From assembly GCA_944472155.2 (NCBI GenBank), contig OX235279.1:48643564-48707563 (forward strand): a DNA stretch of 64,000 nucleotides. Reading direction: 5' to 3'. The DNA is from Trichobilharzia szidati (lineage: Eukaryota; Platyhelminthes; Trematoda; Strigeidida; Schistosomatidae). Below, piece after piece: positions 56,450 to 59,400 of this stretch. The translations under genes were made by a program, and so were the position numbers. Below the pieces are notes generated by a model. That model was not told the origin of the DNA, made no database searches, and was given only the letters and a program-made list of their open reading frames with translations. Positions within the stretch are counted from its first letter, which is position 1; each line of letters begins with the position of its first letter.

Positions 56450-59400
56450 CAAAATAAAAGACAACGAAATCAAAGTGCGGCTGTATAATTAATTGCCTGC
56501 AAATTCCATTTCCATCTATCTCACTAAGCTGAAATCTGATTGGCTACTACAGCAAAGTAGTACTTTTTTTCTCTTCTCTGATACTAGCTTTATATATAAT
56601 CTCAGGATACAATCCGTCTAGACATGCTTTAAGTTGCAGTGAAAAGAAGGAAGGCCAAGCTTTTTCCTGAACTATTCATCACTTTGTATTTCAGTAGTCT
56701 GGACACTGAAGTCAAATAATAGATGTGTTTTTTTTTTTTAAGTAAATGTCGATTTCTCACATTATTAGTTTGTTGGTTGCCACGGTATCAGACTAGATTA
56801 AGTCAATAAAGGGCAGTTGTAACTATATTTTTGACCTTCTCGGCAAAGTTCAACAATAGCGTCCCAGAAGTGCGAACGTAAGAGTGACCTTCAGCTGACC
56901 AATCATAAAAATGAGGAATGTTTGCTCAAAAAATGATGTATATTAACAAGAAAATGCTTGAAAACGCATTAAGCAGTTTATCTTTCTCTGACATGGCTTA
57001 AAAATACGTCCTAATTGTAACGAGGAGTATCAGTTTCTGTACATGGATTCACCGAGATGACTACAGATAAACCGTTTTTGTGAATCGTTTATCTCCCTCA
57101 TCCTGCTTGCAGTCTTCCAAAAAAGCCCTCGGTTGAATTATGATGGTTCCCAGCAAGGGGATAGACAACTACTTACCAGGAAAACGTGGATAATAAAAAA
57201 CATTAAAATAAATGACATCAACTATAAATCTATCCCTAATCGTGACCATAAGCTTAATCCTACCCCTAACACTAAACCTAACCTTAATTCTAACCCTAAT
57301 CCTAATTATAACCCTGATCCTAACCCTAGTCCCAATATTTACCTTAACCCCAATCTTAACCCTAACGAGCTATTAACCCATTATCCAAACAGTACTTAAA
57401 AACGTGATTTGGGTGAAATTTGCTCCTAAGTTGGTGAATAGCGTTGATATTTCAACTATGATAATGACAGATGCCGTTATCCAACGACTAGCATGCGTTC
57501 AAGGTCACTGGAGCGTTCACACTCCTGGGATGCTATTGTTGAACTTCACCACCTTCTCTTCTGGTTTATTTGCACTGATGTCTATGTAGATAAGGTGTGT
57601 GTGTATGTGTATGAGAGAGCTCGAGCTCGAGCTTGCAGAAGAAGTCGCAACGTAAACTGGAACAAATCTATGGTTATTTTAATACACTATTATTTTAACA
57701 TGAAGTCAAAAGTTTCGAAAAATTCAATTATATATATATTACCGAAAATTCTCAGCTACGAGAGGAGTATTTCAATTATTTTTTTAAAAAGAACACTAGT
57801 AAAAATATCACATGCTTTGAAAAAAACTTCAACCCAGATGGTAGACAACTTTCGATTTCTTTATTCCATTCTTCTCCTCTTTTTTTTTCTATATCATCAT
57901 GAGATCACTTTGCTTTCGATTTGGAAGTAGGAAGGTAGTGTGTAAACTTGACGTGATGTGCATATATATATGTATATACGTGTTTATAGCTTTTGTATTT
58001 AGGCGCAAAATAATAAATAATTCTTTGAAAGGACATTAGTTGTATTCAGACAAACTTGTAAATTTAGAAACAATGACGCTAGGGAAATTTTCTCTCCCAA
58101 AGAGATAAGCGAGCGAGAGAGAGAGAGAGAGGAGAAAAACAGGGAGTACAGTTTATCTCATTCATCCTAGTCCTTCAGTGATACTCATCTATCTATTCAG
58201 CTACTAGGATAACAGTTCTGTATTGGATAATTCAAGTGGTGGATAGCAAGCGAGTAAGTCAGCAAGCTTCGATTGACACCAAAGTAACAGCCATTCAGAT
58301 AGATTGTTTAGTCAAACTGACTGATGCAATTACAGTAATTTGTTGTGAAGCTGTTATGATAATAGGGATTTTGGTCAGAATATTAATTACACTTGTGTTG
58401 AGAGTTTGTGTGGACAGCTTAAAGTGTGTTAGAAATGATGAAGTAGCTTATTCAAGAGATAAAATAGATAAAAATAAACTTGAGTAAACAATAGGCTCAA
58501 GTTGAGTTTTCTTCTGCAAGTTATGTGTGTCCGTTTAACAATAAAGAAGAAACAACTAAATAATTCATCAATCCATATAGATTCATTTAAATGAACGCTA
58601 CACACTCGTCCTCTAGGTTATACGAACCACTGAAATGAGCTGTCCACCTTTTTTTAGACCCAAAGAAGAAGCAAAAGTTGTGGAACATGTGAGAGCAAGC
58701 CAGTACAGCACATTAGTTTGAACTACTTGAATAGTCGGCAGTTAGCATAAAATAAGCGAAGAGATTTGTAATGCTCAAAGCATGTCTCATGTACTAGACT
58801 ATGAGGCATACACTTATTGTGTAAAGTGCTGGCGGTACTACCCAGTCACCCAGGCTGAAATAGGTAGTATTCAAACCAGCAGCCTACTGACTGAGAGTCA
58901 ATTATCGATTAAGTCAATAAGCCTTGTCTGCATGATTCACAATACTTGAGGAATGAATGTTTCAAGAAATGAAAACCTTCCTGGAAAAAGTAAGGGAAAA
59001 ACAATCAAGGAAGTAACTCACTTCTTTTTCTCTAAATCCTCTCTAATTTGATTGAAAGTCATTTTCGAGCTTCCATCGAAGTCCTGACCGTTGTCCCCTC
59101 CAACAGTATTTACTATCGATTGATTTGATATTTCTTTTTGTTTAAGTGCAGCAGTATCTGCGTGTGGCTCTTGTTTTGGCTGAGAGGAATTTGTGAATGT
59201 GGTGTAACTTTCTTCAGTTTTCATATTGGTTTGTTCTGACTCATCGTGAACAACATCTTCCTCGTAATCATCTTCATCATCGTAAACATTGTGTTCAGTG
59301 GTGCCTTTCCTGTCAATTGGCAATTCGTCATCTCCATCGTCCAGACTTGTCTGGTATTCACCATGACTGGGCATTTCATTCGTATCGCCTAAATGGCCAA

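Noticed and set aside
57133..57399. Asn/Pro-rich 88-codon frame
   Set aside because: Produced by the degenerate CCCTAA tract; not a plausible gene.
57493..57930. 145-codon plus-strand frame
   Set aside because: Biased Arg/Ser/Lys composition in AT-rich DNA, no domain, no splice context.
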